Source of the DNA: Bugula neritina
Taxonomy: Eukaryota > Bryozoa > Gymnolaemata > Cheilostomatida > Bugulidae
NCBI GenBank assembly: GCA_964035545.1
Contig: OZ037769.1
Coordinates: 10,485,133 to 10,549,132, forward strand
DNA: 64,000 bases
Direction of reading: 5' to 3'
Part shown: piece by piece, positions 40,001 to 52,215 of the stretch
How the letters are laid out: each line of letters opens with the position of its first letter
Position numbering within the stretch: the first letter of the stretch is position 1
The notes under the pieces: model-generated
Databases searched by the model: none
The model's input: only the letters and a program-made list of their open reading frames with translations
What the model was told of the DNA's origin: nothing
Made by a program: the position numbers and the translations under genes

Positions 40001-43000
40001 AACACATGACTACACATGCATTTAAAGTCCAGTTCCTAAAAACAATACTCAAGCATTTGAAGGTTTGAGACTTATACTACATAAAATATGTGAACTACAG
40101 GCAAATTAAAAAAAGAAAATATAATTTTCGCTGAGATTTGAATACCCGCAATTGTCTGCGTGATAATGGACATCAATATAGACCTTAGGTATACAGTATA
40201 ATACATTAGATATATACAGTATAATACATTAGATATATACAGTATAATACATTAGATATATATAGTATAATACATTAGACATATACAGTATAATACATTA
40301 GATATATACAGTATAATACATTAGATATATATAGTATAATACATTAGATATATAGTATAATACATTAGATATATATAGTATAATACATTAGATATATATA
40401 GTATAATACATTAGATATATATAGTATAATACATTAGATATATATAGTATAATACATTAGACATATAGTATAATACATTAGATATATATAGTATAATACA
40501 TTAGACATATACAGTATAATACATTAGACATATAGTATAATACATTAGATATATACAGTATAATACATTAGATATATACAGTATAATACATTAGATATAT
40601 ACAGTATAATACATTAGATATATACAGTATAATACATTAGACATATGTGTGATGGAAGAGTTATCAGCTTTGCCAAATATCTACACATTTGGATCCATAA
40701 CAATACTCCTTGACTTCACTATACGTATAACACAAACTCGCTAAGCTCTTCCAAACTTACAAAAGAAGTCAAAACCACACTTTTATTTCACTTAAGCAAT
40801 TTTTAAATATGTTTTTAAACATAACATTAACTAAGTACTATGTAATACTTACTGAATACTATGTAATACTTACTGAATAATATGTAATACTTACTGAATA
40901 ATATGTAATACTTACTGAATAATATGTAATACTTACTGAATACTATGTAATACTTACTGAATACTATGTAATACTTACTGAATACTATGTAACACTTACT
41001 TAATACAACATAAAACTTACTGAATACTATGTAATACTTACTGAATAATATGTAATACTTACTGAATAATATGTAACACTTACTGAATAATATGTAACAC
41101 TTACTGAATAATATGTAATACTTACCTAATACAACATAAAATTTACTGAATACTACATAAATACTCACATCACTCCACTGCTTTTTAGAAAAGAAGGCGT
41201 GTGTACAATATCCACTCTTCACTAGTGAGAATAAAGTGTCGTATCTTTTATGCTGATGAGCTGTTTCACAAGCCTGTATCAAAATGATAAGTATAGGAAA
41301 GTGAAAACAGTTTCAATAAAACTGACTGTCAAAACATGTATGCTTGTATGTCATGTCTTATAGACTGCAGTAGGTAAACTGTAACATGTATTATACACTA
41401 TACTATCTGTATTATACACTATACAATCTGCATTATACACTTTACAGTCTGTATTATACACTATACAGTCTGTATTATACACTATACAGTCTGTATTATA
41501 CACTATATAGTCTGTATTATACACTATACAGTCTGGATTATACACTATACAGTCTGTATTATACACTATACAGTCTGTATTATACACTATACAGTCTGTA
41601 TTATACACTATACAGTCTGTATTATACACTATACAGTCCGTATTATACACTATACAGTCCGTATTATACACTATACAGTCTGTATTATACACTATACAGT
41701 CTGTATTATACACTATACAGTCTGTATTATACACTATACAGTCTGTATTATACACTATACAGTCTGTATTATACACTATGCAGTCTGTATTATACACTAT
41801 ACAGTCTGTATTATACACTATACAGTCTGTATTATACACTATACAGTCTTTATTATACACTATACAGTCTGTATTATACACTATACAGTCTGTATTATAC
41901 ACTATACAGTCTGTATTATAAACTATACAGTCTGTGTATACATGAAGCTATTATATACCATACTGCAGCTTGCATAACACATGTATGTAATTTTCATATG
42001 CATAGGATGATCACAATGTGTTAGTTATTTCACGTTTAGCACAAAGAGTACACCAACAGCATGTGACTTACTTTATTGAATAAATCCCAGCACTCATTTT
42101 CTGTGAGAGAATTTTCACCCGAGACCAGAGCAGGAGCTGAAGTGGAAAATATAACCTAGTCTGAGTTGAGATAACCTAGTCTGAGTTGAGATAACCTAGT
42201 CTGAGTTGAGATAACCTAGTTTGAGTTGAGATAACCTAGTCTGAGTTGAGATAACCTAGTCTGAGTTGAGATAACCTAGTTTGAGTTGAGATAACCTAGT
42301 CTGAGTTGAGATAACCTAGTCTGAGTTGAGATAACCTAGTTTGAGTTGAGATAATTTAGTCTGAGTTGAGATAGGTGAATTCAGCACACCAGAAACAAGC
42401 ACTATACAAGAGATGACAATTCTTTACCCAAAGCTATAAGCACAAGTTGCAATGTCTAAACCTCACAGTAAATGTTATTTGGTGCTGGCTACTTATTTAT
42501 ATTATAGCAGATAATAACATCTCATAAACTGATATTTGATATAATAAAAGTGGTTATGTAAAATATATATGAATATAACACTTACGAGTCTTGTACACTT
42601 CATCATAGTCTGGTAAAATCCTGCGCAGGTATGTTATTCTCCCTTTGTATGGACGACATGCCATCAAGGCTACAATAGTATCAATAGTCTATACTTTATA
42701 CTATAGTATATAACTACATTAGATAATGTATGCGTATTACATGATGTATAATGATGGAGCGTTATATCTTATAGCAATACATATTTTACAATAACTACAC
42801 CATGCAGCACCCATGTATTATATGATATAATATATTATATATTACCACATATGATGAAACAACTACCTTATATAATACATGTAGTTACACATATTACTAT
42901 TATTCAATACAGGCTTGAAAAATAAACAAAGTACAATTACCTGCTTCGTGCTCCACAATTATGTGAGGTGGTAGTTGGCCAAAGAGCAAATATTGAACAT

Positions 43001-46000
43001 ATTTGAAGAACTCGTCTAACTTAGACTGAGAATGCAGCAGCAGACAAGTATGTAGCAAGAGACGTGGTTCTTTGCCCTCCAAACCAGTCCAATCATTTCT
43101 AACAGAACTGGCAGGCACTACAAAATTCTGATAGATACATCAACTGACACAATAGATTACTACAATTATTACATTGAGAGTGACACAGTCCATCTAAAGG
43201 TCTATCAATATCCCACACTTTACTATCATAAGAAAGCTCTAGACTGGCTGTATTTAAACTACAGTATTCTGTACAGTGTACACATATTCTTCTATAATAT
43301 ACGAAGACAGAATGCCATGAAAATCTATAATAGAGGTGTATTATTTTATATTATATAATGCATTGCAGTGACACTTTGGTGGGCATATAAACCATTTCTC
43401 CAATGCGTATATCGTTATGCTAAGTGGAATCAGACACTTTTAAAGAAATATAAGTGCCAATTGGCGACACAACAGCTTTGAGATGCTAATTGATTTCTCT
43501 ACAATGCAGAAATACTGTGGTCAGATAATTGGAAAATCCCAATAAATTAAGCAGAAAAGCAGAAGTTATGACTAGAAATGTGTCAATGTTGACAACACAA
43601 GTCTTCTGCAGCCATATGGTTCTTATACCACTGAGGCTTGACAAATTACACAATATGAAAAGATCTGTGAATGCATTATGAAAACAAACATTTGAAACAT
43701 TTTTGTCTCTCTGTATTACAGAGTAAATGTTTATAGGGTAGAAAAATATGTCGACTAAAATCAGAAGACCTCAAACTTTGCAATGACAAAATAAGTATAA
43801 GATGCTGGAAGACATGAGAGCAATGATAGCTTAAAACGCTATAATTTATTATCATGTTCGAGTCTTGAGATATGAAACATTCTCTATACATGTCCCACAG
43901 AGAAGTTACCAACCTCCACCCTCAGCCAACGTGTGCAAAGCTTCCTGCTCCAACCCCAGTTGTTGCTGTAGCAGAGATAACTGAACTCTAGCAGAGACAT
44001 GGTTGGGGGCCATCTCCACCACCCTTCCATATGCTCTAGCAGCATCTTCTATTCTCCCCAGAGCACTCAGGCACTCGGAATACTTCAGCCACACAGCTGC
44101 CTGTGCAATTCATAAACCCAGTGATTGAGTTTGTACTTTAGAAGGTACTTATATTATACTCATACATACGCATATTATACTATATACTCATACATACGCA
44201 TATTATACTATATACTTATACATACGCATATTATACTATATACTCATACATACGCATATTATGCTATATACTTATACATACGCATATTATACTATATACT
44301 TATACATACGCATATTATACTATATACTTATACATACGCATATTATACTATATACTTATACATACGCATATTATACTATATACTTATACATACGCATATT
44401 ATACTATATACTTATACATACGCATATTATACTATATACTTATACATACGCATATTATACTATATACTCATACAACACGAATATGCAATATCCCAAAATT
44501 TGACAACTTGTTGAGACATCAAATAATCAACACCATGTCACACGATCAACACCATGTCACACGATCAACACCATGTCACACAATCAACATCATGTCCCAT
44601 GATCAATACAATGTCACATGATCAACACCATGTCACACGATCAACACCATGTCACACGATCAACACCATGTCACACGATCAACACCATGTCACATGATCA
44701 ACACCATGTCACATGATGAACACCATGTCACATGATGAACACCATATCACATGATCAATACAATGTCACATGACTGACATAACATCAGATAATCGTCTAA
44801 CTAGAATTTGTTTCTGCAAAAGACAATATAATATAGTATAACTATAATCCTGTACCATTGTACTATTATAAAACTAGCTCATATAAAAACCCTTCCAGCA
44901 CACATTGTGATCAGCAAAGTATACATTTCATGAGGATAAGCAAGGTGTATATATATGAACCTATATGTAACAGCACAGTATACCTGACTGTAGGTATCAA
45001 CTTGAATGAGTTTCTCTAACAGATCTGTAGCCAGTACGTACATCCCATTTAGTTGGAGGGCTTCAGACATGTCTATGAAAAGGTCCCCCACCTCCTCCAC
45101 ACTCTCGTCTTGGAAACTAGCTAACACAGTCTACATAAGTATAGAAAGTATAGTACAGTATGGTATGTTAAACATAGCATAAATATAGCGAAAGTATAGA
45201 GTAAGTATAGTATAGTATGGTTTGTTAAATATAGCATAAGTATAAAGAAAATATAGTATAGTATGTTAAACATAGATAGCATAAACTATATAAAGTGACT
45301 GAGAAAATTTGAAAAAATAACCCAAGTATTAGATGAATAAAGAACAAGCAGGCGTTGCAGATTGGGGAAAAACTATCGACAAATAAACACAAAAACTCCA
45401 AATACTCGTCAAGAAACAAGACAGAAGCTGCGAGAGCACAACTCCAAATTATATTATGACAATCAACTATTGTAGTTCTTGTTTTTCTAAAAAAAAACGG
45501 TGTTGATTAACCTTTTCTTAATTTATTAAAACCAAAACTCATAATATAAATACTTTTAAAAAACAACAGCCTGAAACTACTTGTGTGAAATCCGACGACA
45601 GTGGAAGTACAACTCCAAACTATCCCTTACTGCATATTTAGTATTATCACAGTATTTATGATGTGAGGGTATTCATTACTAACCTTAACTGGCTCAACTA
45701 GAGACTTGTGGGCCAGAGAAATGGCAAGCTTGCTTCTCAAATCAACTGCCAGTTCTGCTGGAACTTTAATTGAACTACTGAAAACAAATTCTACATAAGT
45801 TATTCAATTTATTGATGAATAGTGCTTCTTCATTTTAGGAAGAAATCTACCCAAGAAATACGCATAAGTTGGCAGCATAAACATTTTCATGCAGTTTCAA
45901 GTTTACTGTGTACTATAGATGAAGCAATGCAGTAATAAAATAGAAAATCAACTTGAAATTGACTGGAAAAATCATCAAAACAGATATTATTATAAGTGTG

Positions 46001-49000
46001 ACTGATTACCTGTCTTTAGAGAGCACGACTCCACAGTGTGAAGTCAAGAGCTCCAGGACACAGCTGAACTTATTCTCTTCAATATAGAACTCTCCTAGCA
46101 TATTGATCTCTAAAGTAAATCAATTCAAATATTAAAGTAACTGTCTGAAAGAGAGAGCAGTCGTGGTCTAGGGGTTAAAAGCCTAGTAAACACAAAGTCA
46201 TGGGTTCGAATCCCGGTAAAGGCTATTGGTGATGTTAGGAAGAGCATCAAGTCATAATTGCTCCTGTGCCACATATAATAACTCCTTAACCTGCTTTAAA
46301 AAAACTCTTTCTATCAGGGGCCTCACAGGGATAGTGACTAAAAACCCATGTGAGTTTATGTCATTAGAGACAGCAGGGTGTGGCATGTAATAGCTTTGGA
46401 GGTTTTCCTTTTCTGTGTCCCTGATGCTCAATTTGATTGAAGAGTTGTGTCCTCTATCATGATACATCCTTTAACCCAGCTATCAAAATCAGCTTCGTGT
46501 AAATTTTAAAGTTTTGCTATTAAAAACCCTACACCAGCTATAGAGTGTTTCTCTAGTAGATCTATATTTGACTAGTAACACACACACGCAGCACACACAT
46601 TAGGGTAGCCCTATTTTAAACCACGACTTCTAGTTAAAGTTTGAGCACTAGAGACATGGGGAAACGATCTATTTATGCAACTGACCAGAACATCATCTGT
46701 GTTGAGTGACATATGATGCTTACCTTCAGATGTGACAAACTCAGGATGAAGTTCAATAGCTTTTTCAAGTACCTTGATGCCTTTATCAAGTTTACCCCTC
46801 TCTCTTTGCAACTAGAAACAGCACACAAGTTATGGTAATGAGTGGTGAAGGTAAATATACTATTATATTTTTTGCGCACTGATAGTGTAAACTACAATCT
46901 CAGTTATCCTGAGAAAATTTGATTAACTGTTTTAATAACAAAAAATAGCCAGCTTAGGCCAAAAATATAAAACAATTATAAAAACACAGCTCAAAAAAGA
47001 GTTAACCTTTGCCAGCTCCTTTGTGACACTTGTGTAGAGGTTAGAGTCAGCGTTGGCAGCATTACTGTCAAGTACCCACTGCAGCACCTCGGTAGCCTTC
47101 TTCAGGTCACCCAGCTGCACCTCCAGTTTGGAGCAGTGTAACAGGGCCCGGGTATTCTCTCTGTCGTGTTTAGCAACTAAGCAAGTACAATACAACATGG
47201 TAACAATATTACAACAATTTCTATAAGTTCTGGTCAATGTTACCACATCATTTCAAGAACATTTGGAAGTATTTGTATTTTTTGAATGCCTTTTTAGTGA
47301 ATAACCAGCTCATAGCCAGATGTGATCATTATCAAAGTTGCTGATGGTAAAAATATGGCATTCTACTTTGTTATTTTTCTTTATGTGAGAAAAGTTCAAC
47401 TATAGCTTACTAATCCCTCCCACATACTGGGGTTTGACATTTTCATGAGCACCAATATACTAATGTCACTTGCTGCCAGTTTTGATAAAGAAATTGCTCT
47501 CTGATGAAAGAACTAAAGTTGTTTAAACAAAATGACTCGACAACTAAAAATTTCTTTAATACTTTGCTTAGTAAAAATATATAATTGAATTCTTTGGCCT
47601 TGTTCTGGGTGACTCTTAAATATTTCACCGAATCTTAAACTTTTGTAGGCATCTTTCAGTTACAGCCCCATGGGAAGAGCAAACATTAAACAACATTTGC
47701 ATATGCATTATTTTATTCACCTAGTGAAAGTCTACATGTTCAATAACATTTACAAACTATTTTATTCTAAATTTTAATAAATCCACATAAGCGTTCTACT
47801 CTTTTAATCCCTATAGCGGAATGTTGTGCTACTCTCTATACACAAGTCTCGCATTAAATGGCGAACTCACCTTGTCTGTAACAATTGGCACAGTCCTTCA
47901 TATTCCCTGCTTCCATTGCCATTTCAGCCAACCGTATCCACTCTTCAGTGTTCCGCACATCTAGATGAGCTCCGACCAAACCAAACTACAAGATTCGTAA
48001 CTTTAACAGAAGTTGAGAAACTTAACTCTATTTAAAATCATAGTCTGATTAAGTTCCGTAGTACCAAGACCCAGTGCAGAGTGACTGAATTTGAGTCATA
48101 AAGTAACCTGGAATGCGTTGTCCATGTCCCCCATGTCTTCGTGTAGCACACTCAGCGTCTGGTAAGGCTCAGGGGCAGTGGGAGCTACAAAATAGAACCT
48201 ATCATAATACTATTACACGCCAAGTGTTTACAACATACTACATACTATTAAATGCATAGTGCTTAAAACTTACTATATAATAGAACCTATCAGAATACTT
48301 ACTACATACTATCACGTGCAAAGGGAGGAATTAGTAACACTGACGCAAGTGAATGTTACAGATATCAAGTGTACGAGAAAAACGTTCAAACACAACGGGC
48401 AACAACAATGCTAAGTTTAATTACAGCTGAGCTAATAATATAGCCAGTGCAGGTTTTCATTTGCTTATTCCATGTAATATAATTTTTAATGCAGCTCACT
48501 AAAAGCATAGTATTAGTTTATTCGATGGAAACACACCATCACAAGCGCGTGCAAAATGCAAGCAAAATCCACTCAAGATTGATGTGGTCACGTTTTGTGC
48601 AGCATTTATGCCAATTTCAATAAATATAGCAATTGGACTTTAAAAATAATTAGCAGGGAAAGTTAATATAAAATTTGACGTGATGGCCACATGTATAACA
48701 ACCAGTTTGTAATTAATACAAACAAAATCCAATACTTGGCACTATCTGAGCTGTCAAATGAACCTCATAGACAATAATTCTGCTCTTTGGAAATCTATTA
48801 TCGGTCTCCAGAAATGAAATTTTATCAATGTCATGCCTTTACTATCATAAACCTCAAACCAAGCTGAATTGCGTATATTAGAGTCTACAACAGATACAAA
48901 CTTAATTTCACCAACCTGATTTGATTATCTCTTTACACATAACCATAACCTCCTCATATTCCCCACGTGCAAACATCAGATTAGCTTCTCCCATAAGCCC

Positions 49001-50544
49001 TTGTAACTCTTTGGGGAGACGACTTCTGTTACGAGATCTACGGCTTTTAGGATGAGAAGATAAAGATACGTCTTCCTCTACACAAAGCATAAAGGAAGAT
49101 CTTCGCAACAAACTCCAGACACAGTAATTGCTATTAAAATGCAAAAGCTGAGTGTTAAGAGCAAACTTGAGCCTAATAGGTGTGACTGTAGCTTCAAGAA
49201 CATCAGTGTGTAGGTTAATAGACCCTTTTCAGAGATCTCTAATTTTCTCTTTACAATTAAGAGTTGTGCCCTCCCAAAGTGAATAAGTTGAACTTTTGTA
49301 TAAAGAGCAAACCCATTAAAAATTTAAAGTTTGGCCGCTACTTAAAATTATAATTATGCTATAGCATTGTTCTTTTAGGGTAGATATTTTAGTAGAAGCA
49401 CACATATTAGCAATTCAAAAAAAAATTAAAAATATTTCTTCATGGATAATTTTGACAAAAATAAACTTGAAAGCATTTATGTGGTTTTGATTACTGAGCA
49501 ATGCTGAAGTGGTACTTCAGCATTGCTCAGCAACCAAAATCACAAAAATGAGTTCAAGTCTATTTTGCTTAATAAATTTAATTTTGAGAGACCACAACTC
49601 TTAATTGTAAGGGGGGACATTGGGGACCTCTGAAAAGGGTCTATCAAAATCTAGTTTAGAAAAAGATGGCACCTATGAATGAGCTGAGACTAGATAGTAG
49701 ATGAATGAATCTGTGAGACATTATCATTCCACTAACAACAACTTGGATTCAATATGACTTTAAACTTGGTGAACTACAAGTTTGCCAAAAGATTGCTAAG
49801 TCATTCTTTTTGTCCACATTAGTTCAACTTAGTAGATGGTTTGAGGTATTTGAAATTGTAATTCAAGACGCTCAAGAAAATATGCAAATATAATTATTTA
49901 CCTCCTTGATCTATTAGATTTTGGTTCTTGGAGTTATTTACCAACATCTGAATAACTTCATCTACCTTGTGTGGCTGATTGGCTATGTTTGAGGTAGAGG
50001 GTGTGGCATACTTAGAAGGATCAACTAAATATTAGTAAAATATTGTATTAATACAGAGCGCCTGAATAATACCTTTTGAATGCACTGTAAAGTCAATGAC
50101 ATTAAAAACAAGATTGCAGTAATAACATATCTCTATGTGGACAACTAAAAAATATATTATTAACTGTGCAGTTTTTGAAATAGGCAATTTAGAGCCAAAA
50201 TGATCACATTGATAGTTGCAAAACACAAATGGTAAAAAACCTTTACTGAATAATTTTAGATTTCAGCTTCAACTAGACAGAAAAATATTGATTGTTTTCT
50301 ACTACTTTTAAGGAAGTAAACTAAAGCAACATTGCTTTAAATACACAAATAATTAACTTCTAATAGCCCAATTTGAAAAAGATGTTGACAGTAGTTGGAT
50401 TATAGATTGCTTATCTGATTTTCAATTCTAACTTTTACCTCCAATAAATTTCAGGGTGTTTTCACTGATGCCTCCATATTCAACATCAAACTCTGCATCG
50501 CTGCCACTATCACTATCACTCAGGGCATAATCAGCAGTTGCCAT
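37054..50544 (-). CDS. GTF3C3: General transcription factor 3C polypeptide 3 (TFIIIC102), 823 aa, 20 exons
   Basis: Exons: 50544-50439, 50024-49902, 49077-48916, 48184-48108, 47985-47871, 47176-47007, 46811-46724, 46109-46010, 45777-45684, 45130-44984, 44100-43914, 43117-42941, 42669-42586, 42136-42072, 41273-41169, 40035-39949, 39734-39615, 39171-39096, 38052-37861, 37250-37054. All joins keep frame, with GT..AG ends. TFIIIC recruits TFIIIB to tRNA and 5S genes; this TPR subunit bridges the two in the nucleus. Family matches: GLMGEANLMFARGEYEEV opening the TPR region, ECLSALGRIEDAARAYGRVV, LRGECQESFYNIGRA, and the C-terminus DLRRDAAFNLSLIY. An acidic Ser/Asp stretch begins the protein (ALSDSDSGSDAEFD). 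Length is close to the human protein (about 886 aa). Introns 3 and 11 use unusual GTTGGT donors. Several introns consist largely of minisatellites, and intron 2 holds a fold-back element. Confidence 0.95.
37243..37491. repeat. 32-bp minisatellite containing the exon 20 splice acceptor
   Basis: Eight units of about 32 bp running from AGCTCTACCTGTAATACA to TACTACAT. The first 8 bp are the first bases of exon 20 (37250-37243), and the next bases are its acceptor, so the junction lies within the repeated unit and several copies keep an acceptor-like CAG/GTAGAGCT. Confidence 0.9.
37568..37712. repeat. 21-bp minisatellite in GTF3C3 intron 19
   Basis: About seven units of 21 bp (CCCCTGTACTACTATCCTCA plus one base). 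Because 21 is a multiple of three it is open in several frames, giving spurious Gly/Ser/Asp and Tyr/Pro/His peptides. Confidence 0.9.
40188..40645. repeat. 23-bp minisatellite in GTF3C3 intron 15
   Basis: Roughly 20 units of CATTAGATATATACAGTATA plus three bases, with a few shortened units, between exons 16 and 15. Confidence 0.92.
40831..41168. repeat. 21-bp minisatellite abutting the exon 15 donor
   Basis: About 15 units of ACTATGTAATACTTACTGAA plus one base, ending exactly at the exon 15 donor (41168). On the coding strand each unit reads ..TTCAGTAAGTATTAC, a strong 5' splice-site match, and the real donor GTGAGTATTTATGTAG is itself a diverged unit. Confidence 0.9.
41385..41936. repeat. 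21-bp minisatellite in GTF3C3 intron 14
   Basis: About 26 nearly identical units of ATTATACACTATACAGTCTG plus one base. Long open frames on both strands (Tyr/Thr/Leu/Ser or Asp/Cys/Ile/Val/Tyr repeats) result from the 21-bp period and are not genes. Confidence 0.95.
42150..42375. repeat. 20-bp minisatellite next to the exon 14 acceptor
   Basis: Eleven units of ATAACCTAGTCTGAGTTGAG, starting 14 bp from the exon 14 acceptor (42136/42137). On the coding strand each unit ends in CTCAACTCAG/ACT, an acceptor-like sequence. Confidence 0.92.
44148..44480. repeat. 28-bp minisatellite in GTF3C3 intron 10
   Basis: About 12 units of TATACATACGCATATTATAC plus eight bases, starting 48 bp upstream of the exon 11 acceptor. 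Confidence 0.92.
44525..44775. repeat. 19-bp minisatellite in GTF3C3 intron 10
   Basis: Thirteen units of GATCAACACCATGTCACAC with CAC/CAT and GATC/GATG variants; a second, unrelated array in the same intron. Confidence 0.92.
45135..45290. repeat. Long-unit tandem repeat next to the exon 10 acceptor
   Basis: Three imperfect copies of a roughly 50-58-bp unit (AGTATAGTATAGTATGGT..TTAAACATAGCATAA), beginning about 5 bp from the exon 10 acceptor at 45130/45131. Confidence 0.7.
46154..46357 (+). mobile_element. tRNA-derived SINE, copy 3 (best preserved)
   Basis: The head contains an A-box-like TGGTCTAGGGGTT and a perfect B box GGTTCGAATCC, the RNA polymerase III promoter of a tRNA-derived SINE. 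The body ends TCACAGGGATAGTGACTAAAAACC. It lies in GTF3C3 intron 7, opposite in orientation to the gene. Confidence 0.85.
49221..49641. mobile_element. Fold-back MITE with TA target duplication
   Basis: A 421-bp palindrome-like element in GTF3C3 intron 2. Outer arms of about 60 bp begin GACCCTTTTCAGAGATCTC and end with the inverted copy (GACCTCTGAAAAGGGTC), flanked by TA on each side (49219-49220 and 49642-49643). The centre is a near-perfect hairpin, ACTGAGCAATGCTGAAGT / ACTTCAGCATTGCTCAG. TA flanks suggest a Tc1/mariner-related source. No coding capacity. Confidence 0.85.
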
Positions 50545-51068
50545 TGCAGTTATATTTCTTCTGAATTACAGAAGAAACAACTATAACGCTAAGTGCGGTA
50601 GCTGATTTGATTTCATCAAACCAAATGAAACACCACTGCTACAGCATGTCAATAAAACTTCGCATAAAATATTGTTGGAAATAACATTGCCTTGTTACAA
50701 TTGTCATCTTTATCTACACAATAAAATGTCAAGCTTAAAATTTATAAATAATTGTAATGGTATTTACTATTATTAATTATTCATTCAAATAGTAATTAAA
50801 CCAATGGCAATAGTGTTTCTTTTATGTAACACTATGACTAACAGAGTTGGTAGCCTAATTTTAATTTACAATAATAATGTAAAACATTACTTCTAATTTC
50901 AATTTGATTATAAATATAATCAAATTCAATAAAAATAATATTAAATTTATGATTTAATAGTTGTAGCATTACAATTTCTATAGCTATTGCCTATTAGTAT
51001 TATCGTTAGTATAAGCATTAGTATGGCTATCACTATGAGTATGAGTATGAGTATAACATTAACTATTA
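50545..51068. other. Upstream region of GTF3C3, AT-rich
   Basis: Presumed GTF3C3 promoter (minus strand) with no further gene. From 51000 it turns into AGTATGAGTATGAGTAT low-complexity sequence that resumes beyond the LINE at 55140. Confidence 0.5.
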
Positions 51069-51192
51069 TCAGGTACTTAGATTTAATATAATTATAAAAC
51101 TGTGTGTTTATAGCGCACGGTTACATACACACGATTCTCTAGCGAACCTTCTTATAGTTGCATAAAAGAGACCAAGATTCTAGTTGTCCGTG

Positions 51193-52215
51193 ATGGCTGG
51201 TGCCCGGAACACTCAAAGCCAACCACAACCAGGATCACAACAGTCTCAAAGTGACAAAAACAAAGACTCAACCAACCCAGAATGCAAAACTTGTAACAAT
51301 GTCGATTGCTATGTTACTAACACAAGGGGCCTTTCTCAAAAATTTGGTGCCAAGTGGATCCAATGTGATTTTTGTGATGATTGGTTCCATGGTACCTGCC
51401 AAAGCCTCACCAATTCAGATGTTGCTACGCTAGACAAAATGGATGAAAAGAATGTGAAATGGTTCTGCAACACATGCCTTCCAGTCATTGAAGCTTCTCT
51501 TCAAGGCCGAGACAGGGTGAACAACAACGGTGAAGACTCTCTTGCGCTTCACAGCACCCACTCAAGAAAGCTTAATAAAATTGAAGACATAATGCAACAA
51601 ATTAATGCAAAGATTGGAGCAACAAACACTGCCCTTGAAGAAAGAATGACAAAACTAGAGAAATCATATGCCGACGCTGCAAAGTCAAATACTGAAAACC
51701 TGAAGAAAGGGATGGAGATCAGCGACAGTGCTCGAAACCTGCTGAAGAAGAGTATTGAACAACGGGAAACTGAAAACAGGAAAAATAATGCCGTTCTTTA
51801 TGGCATAGATGAACGGGAAGGTAAAAGCGCACTGGAGATGATTAAAGACTTAATGACGAGTGATACTTTTCATGCAACTCCGAAACCCCTAAGAGCAATA
51901 CGCTTACAGACCTCAGGACCAGTTGACAAAAACAAACCAAGGCCGATTAAAATAGAATTTCCAGACGAATATTCAAAGTGGGAATTCCTAAAAAGAACAA
52001 ATGCTACACTACGTAGACGCAAGATCTACTGCAAACTTGATGAATGCAAAGAGATTCGTGACCAGCAGTATGCCCTTCGGCAAGAGATAAAGCGAATGAA
52101 AGGGGAAAACAGTGACACTGACCAAGAAACTGACTATCGGATAAGAAATATGAGAATACAGACAAAATCCCGTTCGGGGGAATGGCGATACATGACCAAA
52201 CAGACCAGTGTTTAA
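51193..52215 (+). CDS. LINE ORF1: PHD-finger and coiled-coil protein, 340 aa
   Basis: Starts at the first ATG (51193). The N-terminal half has a PHD-type zinc finger: CKTC, then CDFC, a conserved aromatic/His region (DDWFHGTC) and CNTC. It is followed by a predicted coiled coil (about residues 110-190, Glu/Lys-rich) and a basic C-terminal domain containing AIRLQTSG and IKIEFPDEYSKWEFLKR, as expected for an RNA-binding ORF1 protein. It ends 34 nt inside ORF2 in a different frame, so ORF2 may be translated by termination-reinitiation. Confidence 0.85.
   Translation: MAGARNTQSQPQPGSQQSQSDKNKDSTNPECKTCNNVDCYVTNTRGLSQKFGAKWIQCDFCDDWFHGTCQSLTNSDVATLDKMDEKNVKWFCNTCLPVIEASLQGRDRVNNNGEDSLALHSTHSRKLNKIEDIMQQINAKIGATNTALEERMTKLEKSYADAAKSNTENLKKGMEISDSARNLLKKSIEQRETENRKNNAVLYGIDEREGKSALEMIKDLMTSDTFHATPKPLRAIRLQTSGPVDKNKPRPIKIEFPDEYSKWEFLKRTNATLRRRKIYCKLDECKEIRDQQYALRQEIKRMKGENSDTDQETDYRIRNMRIQTKSRSGEWRYMTKQTSV

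Noticed and set aside
41351-42024. Long repeat-protein frames on both strands (183 and 212 codons)
   Set aside because: The 21-bp minisatellite period is a multiple of three, so frames stay open by arithmetic; the stretch is a GTF3C3 intron.
44125-44514. CRISPR-like array (28-bp repeats)
   Set aside because: Repeats are contiguous with no unique spacers, and the genome is eukaryotic; it is an intronic minisatellite.
46170-46240. A tRNA gene
   Set aside because: A and B boxes are present, but no complete cloverleaf can be formed and the sequence continues into a SINE body shared with three other copies.
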